DNA from: an uncultured Lachnospiraceae bacterium
Lineage (GTDB): Bacteria; Bacillota; Clostridia; Lachnospirales; Lachnospiraceae
Length of the DNA: 31,835 bases
Reading direction: 5' to 3'
NCBI GenBank assembly: GCA_910585635.1
Contig: CAJUFE010000054.1
Coordinates: forward strand, 1-31,835
Part shown: positions 1 through 7,459 of the stretch, piece after piece
How the letters are laid out: each line of letters begins with the position of its first letter
How positions within the stretch are numbered: position 1 is the first letter of the stretch
Translations under genes and position numbers: made by a program
The notes under the pieces: generated by a model
What the model was told of the DNA's origin: nothing
What the model saw: the letters and a program-made list of their open reading frames with translations, nothing else
Database searches by the model: none

Positions 1-150
1 ACGTTCCGGTCGGAGCGAGAGCGCGTCCTGTTGTGACATGCCCCTCCCGGAGCGGACCCATTGCAACATCCCTATGCAAGAAGACTTCCTGACATGGGTG
101 TAAAAGTAACCAAAAGCCCTCAAAAAAACCCAAAAGATCGCAGAAGATCC

Positions 151-179
151 TTGACGGATCCCCCAAATTATGCTATAGT
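151..179 (+). promoter_or_regulatory. Sigma-A promoter of the rpmG-secE-nusG-rplK-rplA operon
   Basis: A TTGACG -35 box (151-156) and a TATAGT -10 box (174-179) are separated by exactly 17 bases. The -10 box is preceded by TGC, which is an extended -10. It lies about 90 bases upstream of rpmG, so the leader should be roughly 85 nt long. I see no other promoter of this quality before rplA, so it probably drives the whole cluster. Confidence 0.8.
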
Positions 180-271
180 TAACGGGCGAATGGAAGAAAC
201 AAGGCCTTTTTTTTATGCCCAAAAAAATAAAAGGCCCACAAAAAGGATCACAGAAAGTGGAGGTGGAAGTC

Positions 272-421
272 GTGCGCACAAGGATCACACTGGCATGCAC
301 AGAATGTAAGCAGCGCAATTATAACATGACCAAGGATAAGAAAGCTCATCCTGACCGGATGGAGACCAAAAAGTATTGCAGATTTTGCAAGAGACATACG
401 ATGCACAAGGAGACCAAGTGA
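272..421 (+). CDS. rpmG: 50S ribosomal protein L33 (zinc-ribbon form)
   Basis: This encodes a 49-residue L33, a small protein of the large ribosomal subunit near the E site. The two CxxC pairs (C9/C12 and C36/C39) mark the zinc-binding C+ paralogue, and the conserved NYNMTK and RMETKKYCRFCKRHTMHKETK-type ending are visible. I chose the GTG at 272 because GGAGG at 259-263 sits 8 bases upstream and the product then has the family length. An in-frame ATG at 215 would add 19 unconserved lysine-rich residues. The gene leads the classical rpmG-secE-nusG cluster. Identification is close to certain; only the start is inferred. Confidence 0.95.
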   Translation: MRTRITLACTECKQRNYNMTKDKKAHPDRMETKKYCRFCKRHTMHKETK

Positions 422-515
422 TATCTGACGATATCGCCTTTGTATACCTCAGTATGCAGGAGAACTGCCGGTGGCAGGCTTTCCGTATGCCGCGTTTAGT
501 AAAGGATGTGAGACT

Positions 516-722
516 ATGGCAGATGTGAGCGAGGAGAAGAAGAAAGCCCCCGCAAAGAGCTTTTGGAAAGGGCTGAAGGCTGAGTTCAAAAAGATCGTTT
601 GGCCGGAAAAAGACACGGTGACCAAGCAGACCGTTGTTGTGCTGGCGGTGTCCCTGTTTTTAGGCGTACTGATCGGCGTCCTGGATATGATCTTCAAGTT
701 TGGTATCAATCTTATCATTTAA
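516..722 (+). CDS. secE: Preprotein translocase subunit SecE
   Basis: This encodes a 68-residue single-span SecE, the small membrane subunit that clamps SecY in the Sec translocon. An acidic/lysine-rich cytosolic N-terminus (residues 1-20) leads into the conserved amphipathic segment FKKIVWP (about 24-30), followed by one hydrophobic helix (about 38-62). This is the short Gram-positive form, unlike the three-span E. coli protein. The ATG at 516 is preceded by AAAGGA about 9 bases upstream. An in-frame ATG at 471 would add 15 residues with no family support. It sits in the universal rpmG-secE-nusG order, 19 bases before nusG, so the two are surely cotranscribed. Confidence 0.95.
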   Translation: MADVSEEKKKAPAKSFWKGLKAEFKKIVWPEKDTVTKQTVVVLAVSLFLGVLIGVLDMIFKFGINLII

Positions 723-741
723 TAAGGGCAAAGGTGAAGAT

Positions 742-1266
742 ATGTCAGAAGCAAATTGGTATGTAGTCCATACGTACTCAGGTTATGAGAACAAGGTCAA
801 GATCGATCTTCTAAAGACCATCGAGAACAGGAACCTGCAAGACCAGATCCTGGAGGTGTCTGTGCCGATGCTAGCGGTCACGGAGCTGAAGGACGGCTTG
901 GAGAAGCAGGCGGACAAGAAGATGTTCCCCGGCTATGTGCTGGTCAAGATGGTGATGAACCAGGATACCTGGTACGTGGTCCGGAACACTCGAGGTGTGA
1001 CTGGCTTTGTAGGCCCAGGCTCGGATCCTACCCCGCTGAGCGAGGAAGAGATGATGAACATGGGCTTCCAGGAGATGAGCGCACCGGAGGTGGTGATCGA
1101 CTTTGAGGTAGGCGATATGATCACGGTGATCGCCGGAGCCCTCAAGGATACTGTAGGCGCGATCAGGACGATCAACAAGAGCAAGAAGACGGTCACGATC
1201 AACGTGGATATGCTGGGCCGTGAAACACCCGTTGAACTGAACTTTAACGAAGTAAAGAAGATGTAG
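742..1266 (+). CDS. nusG: Transcription termination/antitermination protein NusG
   Basis: This encodes a 174-residue NusG, which binds the RNA polymerase clamp, modulates pausing and links polymerase to Rho and the ribosome. The N-terminal NGN domain starts with the typical WYVVHTYSGYENKVK (about 5-19) and contains the FPGYVLVKM strand and the WYVVRNTRGVTGFVG stretch. The C-terminal KOW domain (about 120-170) starts at FEVGDMITVIAG. The start is the ATG at 742, with AAGGTGAAG upstream. An in-frame ATG at 700 overlaps secE and is not preferred. A rho gene with an unusually long insert lies elsewhere in this window (27254-29485), so both partners of Rho-dependent termination are present here. 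Confidence 0.96.
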   Translation: MSEANWYVVHTYSGYENKVKIDLLKTIENRNLQDQILEVSVPMLAVTELKDGLEKQADKKMFPGYVLVKMVMNQDTWYVVRNTRGVTGFVGPGSDPTPLSEEEMMNMGFQEMSAPEVVIDFEVGDMITVIAGALKDTVGAIRTINKSKKTVTINVDMLGRETPVELNFNEVKKM

Positions 1267-1303
1267 AGTGATACCGTATCGGCTCTTCCATCGGGAAGGG
1301 CTG

Positions 1304-1331
1304 GTGGGAGGGAGATCCCCGCCAATACCAC
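1304..1331 (+). promoter_or_regulatory. Ribosomal protein L1 mRNA-binding site mimic upstream of rplK
   Basis: The segment begins GTGGGAG and ends AATACCAC, so GTGG pairs with CCAC around a small GGG/CCC hairpin. The same two blocks, in the same order, form the L1-stalk region of 23S rRNA (GGUGGGAG ... AAUACCACC in E. coli), which is where L1 binds. L1 is known to repress its own operon by binding an rRNA-like site near rplK. A near copy lies at 1834-1862. The AGGAGG of rplK begins 8 bases downstream, so L1 binding could block initiation. Confidence 0.8.
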
Positions 1332-1352
1332 ATGATTTAGGAGGTGCCTAAA

Positions 1353-1778
1353 ATGGCAAAAAAAGTTACAGGTTATATCAAATTACAGATCCCGGCTGGC
1401 AAGGCGACACCAGCACCGCCAGTTGGTCCTGCTCTGGGCCAGCACGGCGTGAACATCGTACAGTTCACCAAGGAGTTTAACGCCAGGACAGCCGATCAGG
1501 GCGACCTGATCATCCCTGTAGTGATCACGGTCTATGCGGACAGGAGCTTCAGCTTCATTACCAAGACCCCGCCTGCAGCCGTCCTGCTCAAGAAAGCCTG
1601 CAAGCTGAAGTCCGGCTCTGCGGTCCCCAACAAGACCAAGGTAGCCACCATCAGCAAGGCAGAGCTGCAGAAGATCGCAGAATTAAAGATGCCAGACTTA
1701 AATGCCGCATCCTTAGAGGCGGCCATGAGCATGATCGCCGGTACAGCCAGGAGCATGGGCATCACCGTAGGCGACTGA
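1353..1778 (+). CDS. rplK: 50S ribosomal protein L11
   Basis: This encodes a 141-residue L11, exactly the family length. It binds the GTPase-associated region of 23S rRNA at the stalk base. The N-terminal domain shows KLQIPAGKATPAPPVGPALGQHG (about 10-32) with the proline-rich hinge. The C-terminal RNA-binding domain shows TKTPPAAVLLKKA and the closing helix AGTARSMGI. The ATG at 1353 follows AGGAGGT at 1339-1345 with ideal spacing. It sits between nusG and rplA, with an L1-type regulatory element on each side. I see nothing unusual in the protein. Confidence 0.97.
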   Translation: MAKKVTGYIKLQIPAGKATPAPPVGPALGQHGVNIVQFTKEFNARTADQGDLIIPVVITVYADRSFSFITKTPPAAVLLKKACKLKSGSAVPNKTKVATISKAELQKIAELKMPDLNAASLEAAMSMIAGTARSMGITVGD

Positions 1779-1833
1779 TAGGGGAACAGGCGTGACCGTC
1801 CCGGGTATCTTAAGCGGTCACGGGCAGGAACAC

Positions 1834-1862
1834 GTGGGAGGGATATCCCCCGACAATACCAC
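1834..1862 (+). promoter_or_regulatory. Second L1 mRNA-binding site mimic, upstream of rplA
   Basis: GTGGGAG (1834-1840) and AATACCAC (1855-1862) repeat the 1304-1331 element almost base for base, with a GGG-ATAT-CCC inner hairpin. The rplA ribosome binding site (AGGAGG) directly adjoins its 3' end. Having a copy before each of rplK and rplA suggests that each cistron is repressed separately by L1. That is inferred; the match to the 23S rRNA L1 site is seen. Confidence 0.78.
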
Positions 1863-1876
1863 AGGAGGTTAATGAA

Positions 1877-2572
1877 ATGAAAAGAGGAAAGAGATATGTG
1901 GAGGCAGCTAAGACAGTGGATCGTTCTGTCCTGTATGATACTGCCGACGCTATTGCATTAGTAAAGAAAAACGCTTCTGCCAAGTTTGACGAGACCGTGG
2001 AGGTCCATATCCGGACCGGCTGCGACGGCCGTCACGCAGACCAGCAGATCCGTGGAGCCGTGGTGCTCCCCCATGGTACCGGCAAGACCGTGCGCATCCT
2101 GGTATTTGCCAAGGGTCCCAAGGCCGACGAGGCACAGGCGGCAGGTGCTGACTTCGTGGGGGCAGAGGAGCTGATCCCGAAGATCCAGAACGAGGGCTGG
2201 TTAGATTTTGACGTAGTGGTCGCTACTCCGGATATGATGGGTATCGTAGGCCGTCTGGGCCGTGTCTTAGGTCCCAAGGGCTTGATGCCGAACCCCAAGG
2301 CCGGCACCGTCACCATGGATGTCACCAAGGCGATCAACGATATCAAAGCTGGTAAGATCGAATACAGACTTGACAAGAGCAACATCGTGCATGTCCCGAT
2401 CGGAAAGGCTTCTTTTGACGAGAAGAAGTTAGCGGACAACTTCCAGACGCTTATGGATGCGATCATCAAAGCCAGACCCAGCACGGTCAAGGGCGCTTAT
2501 CTTAAGAGCGTGACCATGGCCTCCACCATGGGTCCTGGCATCAAGCTGAACGTGGCTAAGCTGGTGAACTGA
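1877..2572 (+). CDS. rplA: 50S ribosomal protein L1
   Basis: This encodes a 231-residue L1, the protein of the mobile L1 stalk that helps release E-site tRNA and also acts as a translational repressor of its own mRNA. The family signature is visible as TPDMMGIVGRLGRVLGPKGLMP followed by NPKAGTVT (about 117-145), and the C-terminal half ends with the usual GPGIKLN stretch. The start ATG follows AGGAGGTTAATGAA. The gene ends the operon, and a terminator begins 64 bases after the stop codon. rplJ and rplL, which normally follow in Firmicutes, are absent from this position. Confidence 0.97.
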   Translation: MKRGKRYVEAAKTVDRSVLYDTADAIALVKKNASAKFDETVEVHIRTGCDGRHADQQIRGAVVLPHGTGKTVRILVFAKGPKADEAQAAGADFVGAEELIPKIQNEGWLDFDVVVATPDMMGIVGRLGRVLGPKGLMPNPKAGTVTMDVTKAINDIKAGKIEYRLDKSNIVHVPIGKASFDEKKLADNFQTLMDAIIKARPSTVKGAYLKSVTMASTMGPGIKLNVAKLVN

Positions 2573-2635
2573 TGGGCACTGTTCTCGGTCATGCCGTGAG
2601 ACAGCTGATGATCCATAGAGGATATAGGTAGAGCT

Positions 2636-2677
2636 AAAAAGCCTGAGACCACTTAAAAAGAGGCCCCAGGCTTTTTT
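2636..2677 (+). terminator. Rho-independent terminator after rplA
   Basis: AAAAAGCCTG (2636-2645) pairs with CAGGCTTTTTT (2667-2677), leaving a loop of about 20 bases with a further GGCC block, and the descending arm is itself the T tract. It closes the ribosomal operon 27 bases before the MBOAT gene. Confidence 0.85.
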
Positions 2678-2704
2678 GTTGATATTTCGTGGGGGCGAAC
2701 GGAT

Positions 2705-4201
2705 ATGCTGTTTAACTCGATGGGCTTTTTGCTCTTTTTCCCGGTGGTGACCCTGATCTATCTCATCCTTCCCAGGAAAGTACGGTATCTGTGGCTATTA
2801 GCCGCCAGCTACTATTTTTACATGTGCTGGAAGGCGAAAGGCGCACTGCTGATCTTTTTTTCCACAGCCGTCACCTATGCTGGCGGTCTCCTTATGGGCT
2901 ATGTGGATGGGCGGGACTGGACGGCGGACCGCAGGCAAAAAAGGAAAAAGCAGGTGGTGGCAGGCTGCTTCATCCTGAACCTGGGCGTCCTGTTCTATTT
3001 TAAATATACCGGCTTTTTTCTGGACAGCCTGCGGACCCTCCTGGGGGCCTTCCATATCCCGGCAGAGATCCCCGTGGTCCAGGTGGTGCTCCCGGTGGGG
3101 ATCTCCTTCTACACCTTCCAGGCCTTAAGCTATACCATGGACGTGTACCGGGGGGAGATCTATGCAGAAAAGAACTTTTTCCGCTACGCCCTCTTCGTCT
3201 CTTTCTTCCCGCAGCTGGTGGCAGGGCCGATCGAGCGGTCGAAGAACCTGTTAAAGCAGCTGGCCCACCCTGCGCCTTTTGCCTTTGGACAGGCCAGGGA
3301 CGGTTTTTTGCTGATGCTGTGGGGCTTTTTCTTAAAGGTTGTGCTGGCGGACCGGATCGCGCTGTTCGTGGACTATGTGTATGGGGACTATATGGGGCAT
3401 GGCGGCTGGTATCTGATCGTGGCCACGGTGCTGTTCGCCTTTCAGATCTACTGCGATTTTTACGGGTACTCGGTCATCGCCATGGGCGCGGCAAAGATTT
3501 TGGGGATCCGGCTGATGGAGAATTTCTCCGCTCCCTATCTGGCCCGGTCGGTGGGCGAGTTCTGGCGCAGATGGCATATCTCCCTGACCTCCTGGTTCAA
3601 GGACTATCTGTATATCCCCCTGGGAGGCAGCCGAAAGGGAACGGCCAGGAAATATGGCAATAAGCTGATCGTCTTTCTGGTCAGCGGACTGTGGCACGGA
3701 GCGGAAGCGTCCTTTGTGGTCTGGGGCGGGATCAATGGCCTCTATCAGATCATCGGGGAGGCCGTAAAGCCCTTCCGGGATAAGGCGGTGGCCCTCCTGG
3801 GACTGCGCCGGGACACCCTGGGGCATAAGTTGGCCCAGGCCATCGGGACCTTTTTGCTGGTGGACTTTTCCTGGATCTTTTTCAGGGCCGGGAGCCTTAA
3901 GGAGGGGCTGGCGATCCTGCGCCAGATGGTCACGGTGAAAAATCCCTGGATCTTGTTCGACGGCTCCCTCTACACCTGCAGGCTGGACGAAAGGAACTTC
4001 CGGTTGATGCTGCTGTGCCTGGGCGTCCTCCTTTTTGCGGATATCTGTAAATATAAAGGGATCCAGATCCGCCAGGTGATCGCGGCCCAGGATCTTTGGG
4101 CCCGCTGCCTGTTCATCGTCTTCGCGGTCTGCTTTATCCTGACCACAGGGATTTGGGGACCGGGGTATGACGCGGCGAACTTTATCTATTTCCAGTTTTG
4201 A
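2705..4201 (+). CDS. MBOAT-family O-acyltransferase (AlgI/DltB-like)
   Basis: This is a 498-residue polytopic membrane protein of the MBOAT family, which moves acyl groups (usually acetyl) across the membrane onto cell-surface polymers. About ten hydrophobic segments are visible. Family landmarks are FPQLVAGPIER, the block FWRRWHISLTSWFKDYLYIPLGG containing W290 and H291, and SGLWHGA with H331, the expected catalytic histidine. Length and motif order match AlgI-type acetyltransferases better than DltB, and no dltA, dltC or dltD lies nearby. The next gene encodes an SGNH-like protein 136 bases downstream, the usual periplasmic or extracellular partner. Together they probably acetylate a wall or capsular polysaccharide; the substrate cannot be told from sequence. 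Confidence 0.88.
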   Translation: MLFNSMGFLLFFPVVTLIYLILPRKVRYLWLLAASYYFYMCWKAKGALLIFFSTAVTYAGGLLMGYVDGRDWTADRRQKRKKQVVAGCFILNLGVLFYFKYTGFFLDSLRTLLGAFHIPAEIPVVQVVLPVGISFYTFQALSYTMDVYRGEIYAEKNFFRYALFVSFFPQLVAGPIERSKNLLKQLAHPAPFAFGQARDGFLLMLWGFFLKVVLADRIALFVDYVYGDYMGHGGWYLIVATVLFAFQIYCDFYGYSVIAMGAAKILGIRLMENFSAPYLARSVGEFWRRWHISLTSWFKDYLYIPLGGSRKGTARKYGNKLIVFLVSGLWHGAEASFVVWGGINGLYQIIGEAVKPFRDKAVALLGLRRDTLGHKLAQAIGTFLLVDFSWIFFRAGSLKEGLAILRQMVTVKNPWILFDGSLYTCRLDERNFRLMLLCLGVLLFADICKYKGIQIRQVIAAQDLWARCLFIVFAVCFILTTGIWGPGYDAANFIYFQF

Positions 4202-4337
4202 TCCTTGCCCTTAGTGCGCAGTAGTCTATCTGGCCTACGCTCTGGTCGGTGCTGGCGCATATCCCTCTCGCGGTATTGCCCGATAAAGCAGGGCAGACGG
4301 ATATAGCTCGGCAAGATCTGTCGGAAGGAGGTGTTCC

Positions 4338-5873
4338 ATGATGAAGCGTTTTTTACGGATCGGCGGAGGCTGTCTGGTGACGGCGGCGCTCCTTGTGGCC
4401 GCCCTGGCCGGGCTGACGAAGGTCCTGGAGCGGAAAGCCAGCTATGCAAAATACGCGCCCTTTTTCGCCCAGGAGGAGGACTTTGATGTGCTGTTCATGG
4501 GGAGCAGCCATCTGCTCAATTCCGTCTTCCCCATGGAGCTGTGGAAGGACTATGGGATCGTCTCCTATAATTTCGGCGGCCACGGGAACCAGCTGGCCAC
4601 CACCTACTGGGTGATGGAAAATGCCCTGGACTACACCACCCCGAAGCTGATGGTGATCGACTGCTTCTATCTGGAATATGAGATGAAGACCAGTATGAAT
4701 TTCGCCCAGGTCCATCTGTCCTTTGACGCCTTCCCTTTGAGCCGGACTAAGATCAGGGCCGCCTTCGACCTGCTGGAGGATGATGCCTTCCATGAGTCCT
4801 GGACCCTGGATATGGCCCAGCGGACCCGGCTGAACCTGCTGTGGGACTTTGCGGTCTATCACGACCGGTGGGCGGACCTGACGGAGGACGACGTAGATCC
4901 GGCGGTGACGGTGGAAAAGGGCGCGGAGTCCAGGATCGCCATCAGCACGCCCAATGCGCCGGCCACGGTCCCTTACGGCAGCAAGCTGGAGGGAGAGACC
5001 GTGGGGGTGCGCTATCTGCGGCGGATGATCGAAGACTGCCAGGCAAGGGGGATCCATGTGCTGTTGACCTATCTGCCATTCCCCTCCACGGAGGTGGATC
5101 TTAAGAACGCCGCCCGGGTCCAGGACATCGCCAAGGAGTACGGAGTGGGGTACATCGACTTCCTCTCCCTGCCGCTTTTAGATGATGCCACGGACCATTA
5201 TGACCCGGACTCCCACCTAAACCCCTCCGGGGCCAGGAAGGTGACCGACTATCTGGGGCAGTATATCAAGGCCCATTACGATATCCCGGACCGGCGGCAG
5301 GATGAGGCCTACAAAGCCTGGGAGGAGGACTACAGGGCCTACCGGGACTTTCAGGTCTCTGCCCTTAAGGAGCAGGAGACCTTGGAGCTGTATCTGATGC
5401 TGCTTAAAAGCGCACATTATGACGTGGAGATCCAGATAATGGATCCTCAGGTCTGGGAGCGGCCCTTATTTACGGAGCTTATGGAGAACCTTGGGGCAGA
5501 GCAGGAAGGCGGGCTTTATGTGGTCCGCGGCAAAGGTGCAGGGGAGACGGATACAGGAGAGACGGATACAGGGGAGGTTACGGCAGGCTCTGGCGGCCAA
5601 GGGACGGATGCGGACGCTCCGGCCACAGAGGGCGAAGGGACAGAAGACCGTACTCCGGACACAGAAGGCCAAGGGATGACAGCGGACACGCCATACGCAG
5701 AAGGCCAAGGGACGGTATCGGACATGCCAGACGCAGAAGGCCAAGGGTCGGGGAGTGCCGACGAGGGGGAGATCTGCATCACGGTATGGGACAGTGAGAC
5801 CGGAGAACGGCTGGATGGAGCGGTGTTCTCCCCATCAGGACGGGTCGGACAGGAGGCGGAGGCCGGGTCATGA
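4338..5873 (+). CDS. SGNH-like extracytoplasmic partner of the MBOAT acyltransferase
   Basis: This is a 511-residue protein with one N-terminal hydrophobic segment (about 9-28, uncleaved anchor or signal peptide) and an SGNH-hydrolase-like body. The nucleophile motif is GSSH (55-58, S57 the expected serine), and the catalytic Asp/His motif is DPDSHLN (D289, D291, H293). DltD and AlgX-type proteins use this arrangement to receive acyl groups exported by an MBOAT partner. The tail from about residue 402 is low complexity: two ETDTG units, then four 12-residue GQGT-like units (420-467), then a short strand-like end (ITVWDSETGERLDGAVF). Start is ATG 4338 or 4341; AGGAGGT at 4326-4332 spaces better to the second. 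Substrate unknown. Confidence 0.75.
   Translation: MMKRFLRIGGGCLVTAALLVAALAGLTKVLERKASYAKYAPFFAQEEDFDVLFMGSSHLLNSVFPMELWKDYGIVSYNFGGHGNQLATTYWVMENALDYTTPKLMVIDCFYLEYEMKTSMNFAQVHLSFDAFPLSRTKIRAAFDLLEDDAFHESWTLDMAQRTRLNLLWDFAVYHDRWADLTEDDVDPAVTVEKGAESRIAISTPNAPATVPYGSKLEGETVGVRYLRRMIEDCQARGIHVLLTYLPFPSTEVDLKNAARVQDIAKEYGVGYIDFLSLPLLDDATDHYDPDSHLNPSGARKVTDYLGQYIKAHYDIPDRRQDEAYKAWEEDYRAYRDFQVSALKEQETLELYLMLLKSAHYDVEIQIMDPQVWERPLFTELMENLGAEQEGGLYVVRGKGAGETDTGETDTGEVTAGSGGQGTDADAPATEGEGTEDRTPDTEGQGMTADTPYAEGQGTVSDMPDAEGQGSGSADEGEICITVWDSETGERLDGAVFSPSGRVGQEAEAGS
5595..5738 (+). repeat. Four 36-bp units encoding a GQGT-rich linker
   Basis: There are four in-frame 12-codon units (5595-5630, 5631-5666, 5667-5702, 5703-5738), each starting Gly-Gln/Glu-Gly-Thr/Met and ending Glu. 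A fifth partial unit starts at 5739. A 15-bp tandem duplication (GAGACGGATACAGG core) lies just upstream at about 5544-5573. The repeats are diverged, so this is an old expansion that probably varies in length between strains. Confidence 0.85.
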
Positions 5874-5933
5874 GCAGTGTTAAAGCGTTAAAGTTTAAAG
5901 TGGGATCAAAGAGTCAGAGCGAAGGCAAAAAGG

Positions 5934-5978
5934 CGCTCGATATCACAGGTGATAAGGTGATATCGGGCGTCTCTTTTT
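5934..5978. terminator. Bidirectional terminator between convergent genes
   Basis: A 13-bp stem (5934-5946 with 5957-5969, core GATATCAC/GTGATATC, one G-T pair) encloses a 10-base loop. It is followed by TCTCTTTTT on the plus strand. On the minus strand the stem is followed by CCTTTTTGCC. It serves the SGNH gene from the left and the methyltransferase gene from the right. Confidence 0.88.
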
Positions 5979-6016
5979 GTCAGATCTTAAAAACGGAGCT
6001 TTTACAGGCCCGGCCC

Positions 6017-7228
6017 CTATCGTTCCTCACATACCTGAAAGATGTAAAATTTCAGATAGTAGGAGGCCTCATCCCCGGACCACAAGATCGGATGGTCCGG
6101 GGCCTGGGTGCGGTATTCCACCTGGCGGAGCCGCTTATGCACGCCGGCGGCCGCCTCCCGGATCGTCTTGGCGAACAGGGCCGGATCCATGAAATGGGAG
6201 CAGGAGCAGGTGGCCAGATAGCCTCCGTCCTTTACCAGGCGCAGGCCCCGCAGGTTGATCTCCCGGTAGCCTCTGACCGCGTTCTTGATCGAGCTGCGGG
6301 ACTTGGTGAAGGCCGGCGGGTCCAGGATGACCACATCGAACCGCTCACCAGCCCCTTCCAGCTGGGGCAGGAGCTCAAAGACATCGGCGCACTGGAAGGA
6401 AACGGTCCCGGAAAGACCGTTTAAGGCTGCGTTCTCCCGGGCCTGGTCGATGGCCAGCTGGGAGGCGTCCACGCCCAGGACCGAGGCTGCCCCGGCTGCG
6501 CCTGCGTTCAGCGCGAAGGAGCCGGTGTGGGTGAAGCAGTCCAGCACCCGTTTGCCCGGGCAGAGCCGCCGGATCGCCTGGCGGTTATACTTCTGGTCCA
6601 GGAAAAAGCCGGTCTTCTGGCCGTCCCGGACATCCACCAGGTAGCGGACCCCATTTTCCACGATCTCCACCTTCGTGTCGAAGGGAGCGCCGATAAAGCC
6701 TTTAAAGCGCTCCATCCCCTCCTGGAGACGGACCTTGGCGTCGCTGCGCTCATAGATGCCCCGGATCTGGATCTGGTCCTCTGCAAGGACCTTTACCAGC
6801 TTATCGACGATCATCGGCTTTAAGCGGTCGATCCCCAGGGCCAGGGACTCCACCACCAGCACATCGGCAAACTTATCGATCACGATGCCGGGCAGGAAGT
6901 CCGCTTCCCCGAAGATCAGGCGGCAGCTGGCCGTATCCACCACGGCCTTCCGGTAGTCCCAGGCATCCCGCACCCGCTTTTCGATCAGGACCTCGTCTAC
7001 CGGTACATCCCTCCGTCTGGTCATCATGCGGACCGCGATGGTAGAGTTTAGATTGATGAAGCCCTGGCCGAGAGGATACCCGTCAAAGTCTGCGACCTGG
7101 ACCATATCGCCATTCTCATAAGCCCCTTCGATCCGGTCGATCTCATTATCATAGATCCAGGAGCCGCCGGCCTTTAGCGAGCGGCCGGACCCTTTCTTTA
7201 TCGTTACAGTTGCTTGCGGCATGATCAT
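6017..7228 (-). CDS. rlmI: RlmI-like class I SAM-dependent 23S rRNA (cytosine-5) methyltransferase
   Basis: This is a 403-residue protein with an N-terminal PUA-type RNA-binding domain (about 1-75, starting VTIKKGSGRSLKAGGSWIYDNEI). A central domain and a C-terminal Rossmann methyltransferase domain follow. SAM motif I is VLDCFTHTGSFALNAG, the motif II acidic residue lies in GVDAS, and motif IV is ILDPPAF. This layout is typical of RlmI (YccW), which methylates C1962 of 23S rRNA in E. coli; the exact position in this organism is inferred. A GAAAGGAAAG site precedes two candidate starts, ATG 7228 (close) and ATG 7222 (about 10 bases away), and I cannot decide between them. It is transcribed convergently to the SGNH gene and divergently from the LacI regulator. 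Confidence 0.85.
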   Translation of the reverse strand: MIMPQATVTIKKGSGRSLKAGGSWIYDNEIDRIEGAYENGDMVQVADFDGYPLGQGFINLNSTIAVRMMTRRRDVPVDEVLIEKRVRDAWDYRKAVVDTASCRLIFGEADFLPGIVIDKFADVLVVESLALGIDRLKPMIVDKLVKVLAEDQIQIRGIYERSDAKVRLQEGMERFKGFIGAPFDTKVEIVENGVRYLVDVRDGQKTGFFLDQKYNRQAIRRLCPGKRVLDCFTHTGSFALNAGAAGAASVLGVDASQLAIDQARENAALNGLSGTVSFQCADVFELLPQLEGAGERFDVVILDPPAFTKSRSSIKNAVRGYREINLRGLRLVKDGGYLATCSCSHFMDPALFAKTIREAAAGVHKRLRQVEYRTQAPDHPILWSGDEASYYLKFYIFQVCEER

Positions 7229-7341
7229 CTTTCCTTTCTGTCCGTTCGGATGGCGGGGTGAGCTGTGGCTATTTTATCACATCGGGTGGGTTTATGCTAC
7301 TGTTTTCGCGCGCTCCTTTTTACACCTGCCCCAGAAAACCA

Positions 7342-7370
7342 TTGTGTCCGTCCCCCATATACGGTATCAT
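7342..7370 (+). promoter_or_regulatory. Candidate promoter of the LacI-family regulator gene
   Basis: TTGTGT (7342-7347) and TATCAT (7365-7370) are 17 bases apart and lie 90 bases upstream of the regulator start. The match is moderate and there is no extended -10. Confidence 0.45.
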
Positions 7371-7459
7371 ATAGAATTAAGAGGGCCGCCGCGGGTCCTG
7401 GCGGTAGATCCGCTATCCTGCGTCTGCCCACAGGCATGAGACAAAAAGGAGAAGAGACC

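Noticed and set aside
422..515. tRNA-Trp gene between rpmG and secE, as in some Clostridia
   Set aside because: I see no cloverleaf or CCA anticodon arm; only small hairpins (GATATC/GATATC and CTGCC/GGCAG) are present.
4202..4337. Possible small gene between the MBOAT and SGNH genes
   Set aside because: No frame with both a start and a ribosome binding site is convincing; the AGGAGGT there belongs to the SGNH gene.
5595..5738. CRISPR-like array from evenly spaced repeats
   Set aside because: The repeats are in-frame, diverged, directly adjoining and code for a linker; there are no spacers and no cas genes.
2705..5873. D-alanylation (dlt) operon
   Set aside because: The MBOAT protein resembles AlgI types, and no dltA ligase or dltC carrier gene is present.
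5870..6424. 184-codon plus-strand frame overlapping the SGNH stop codon
   Set aside because: It runs through the bidirectional terminator and then antisense to the rlmI-like gene; codon content is that of a shadow frame.
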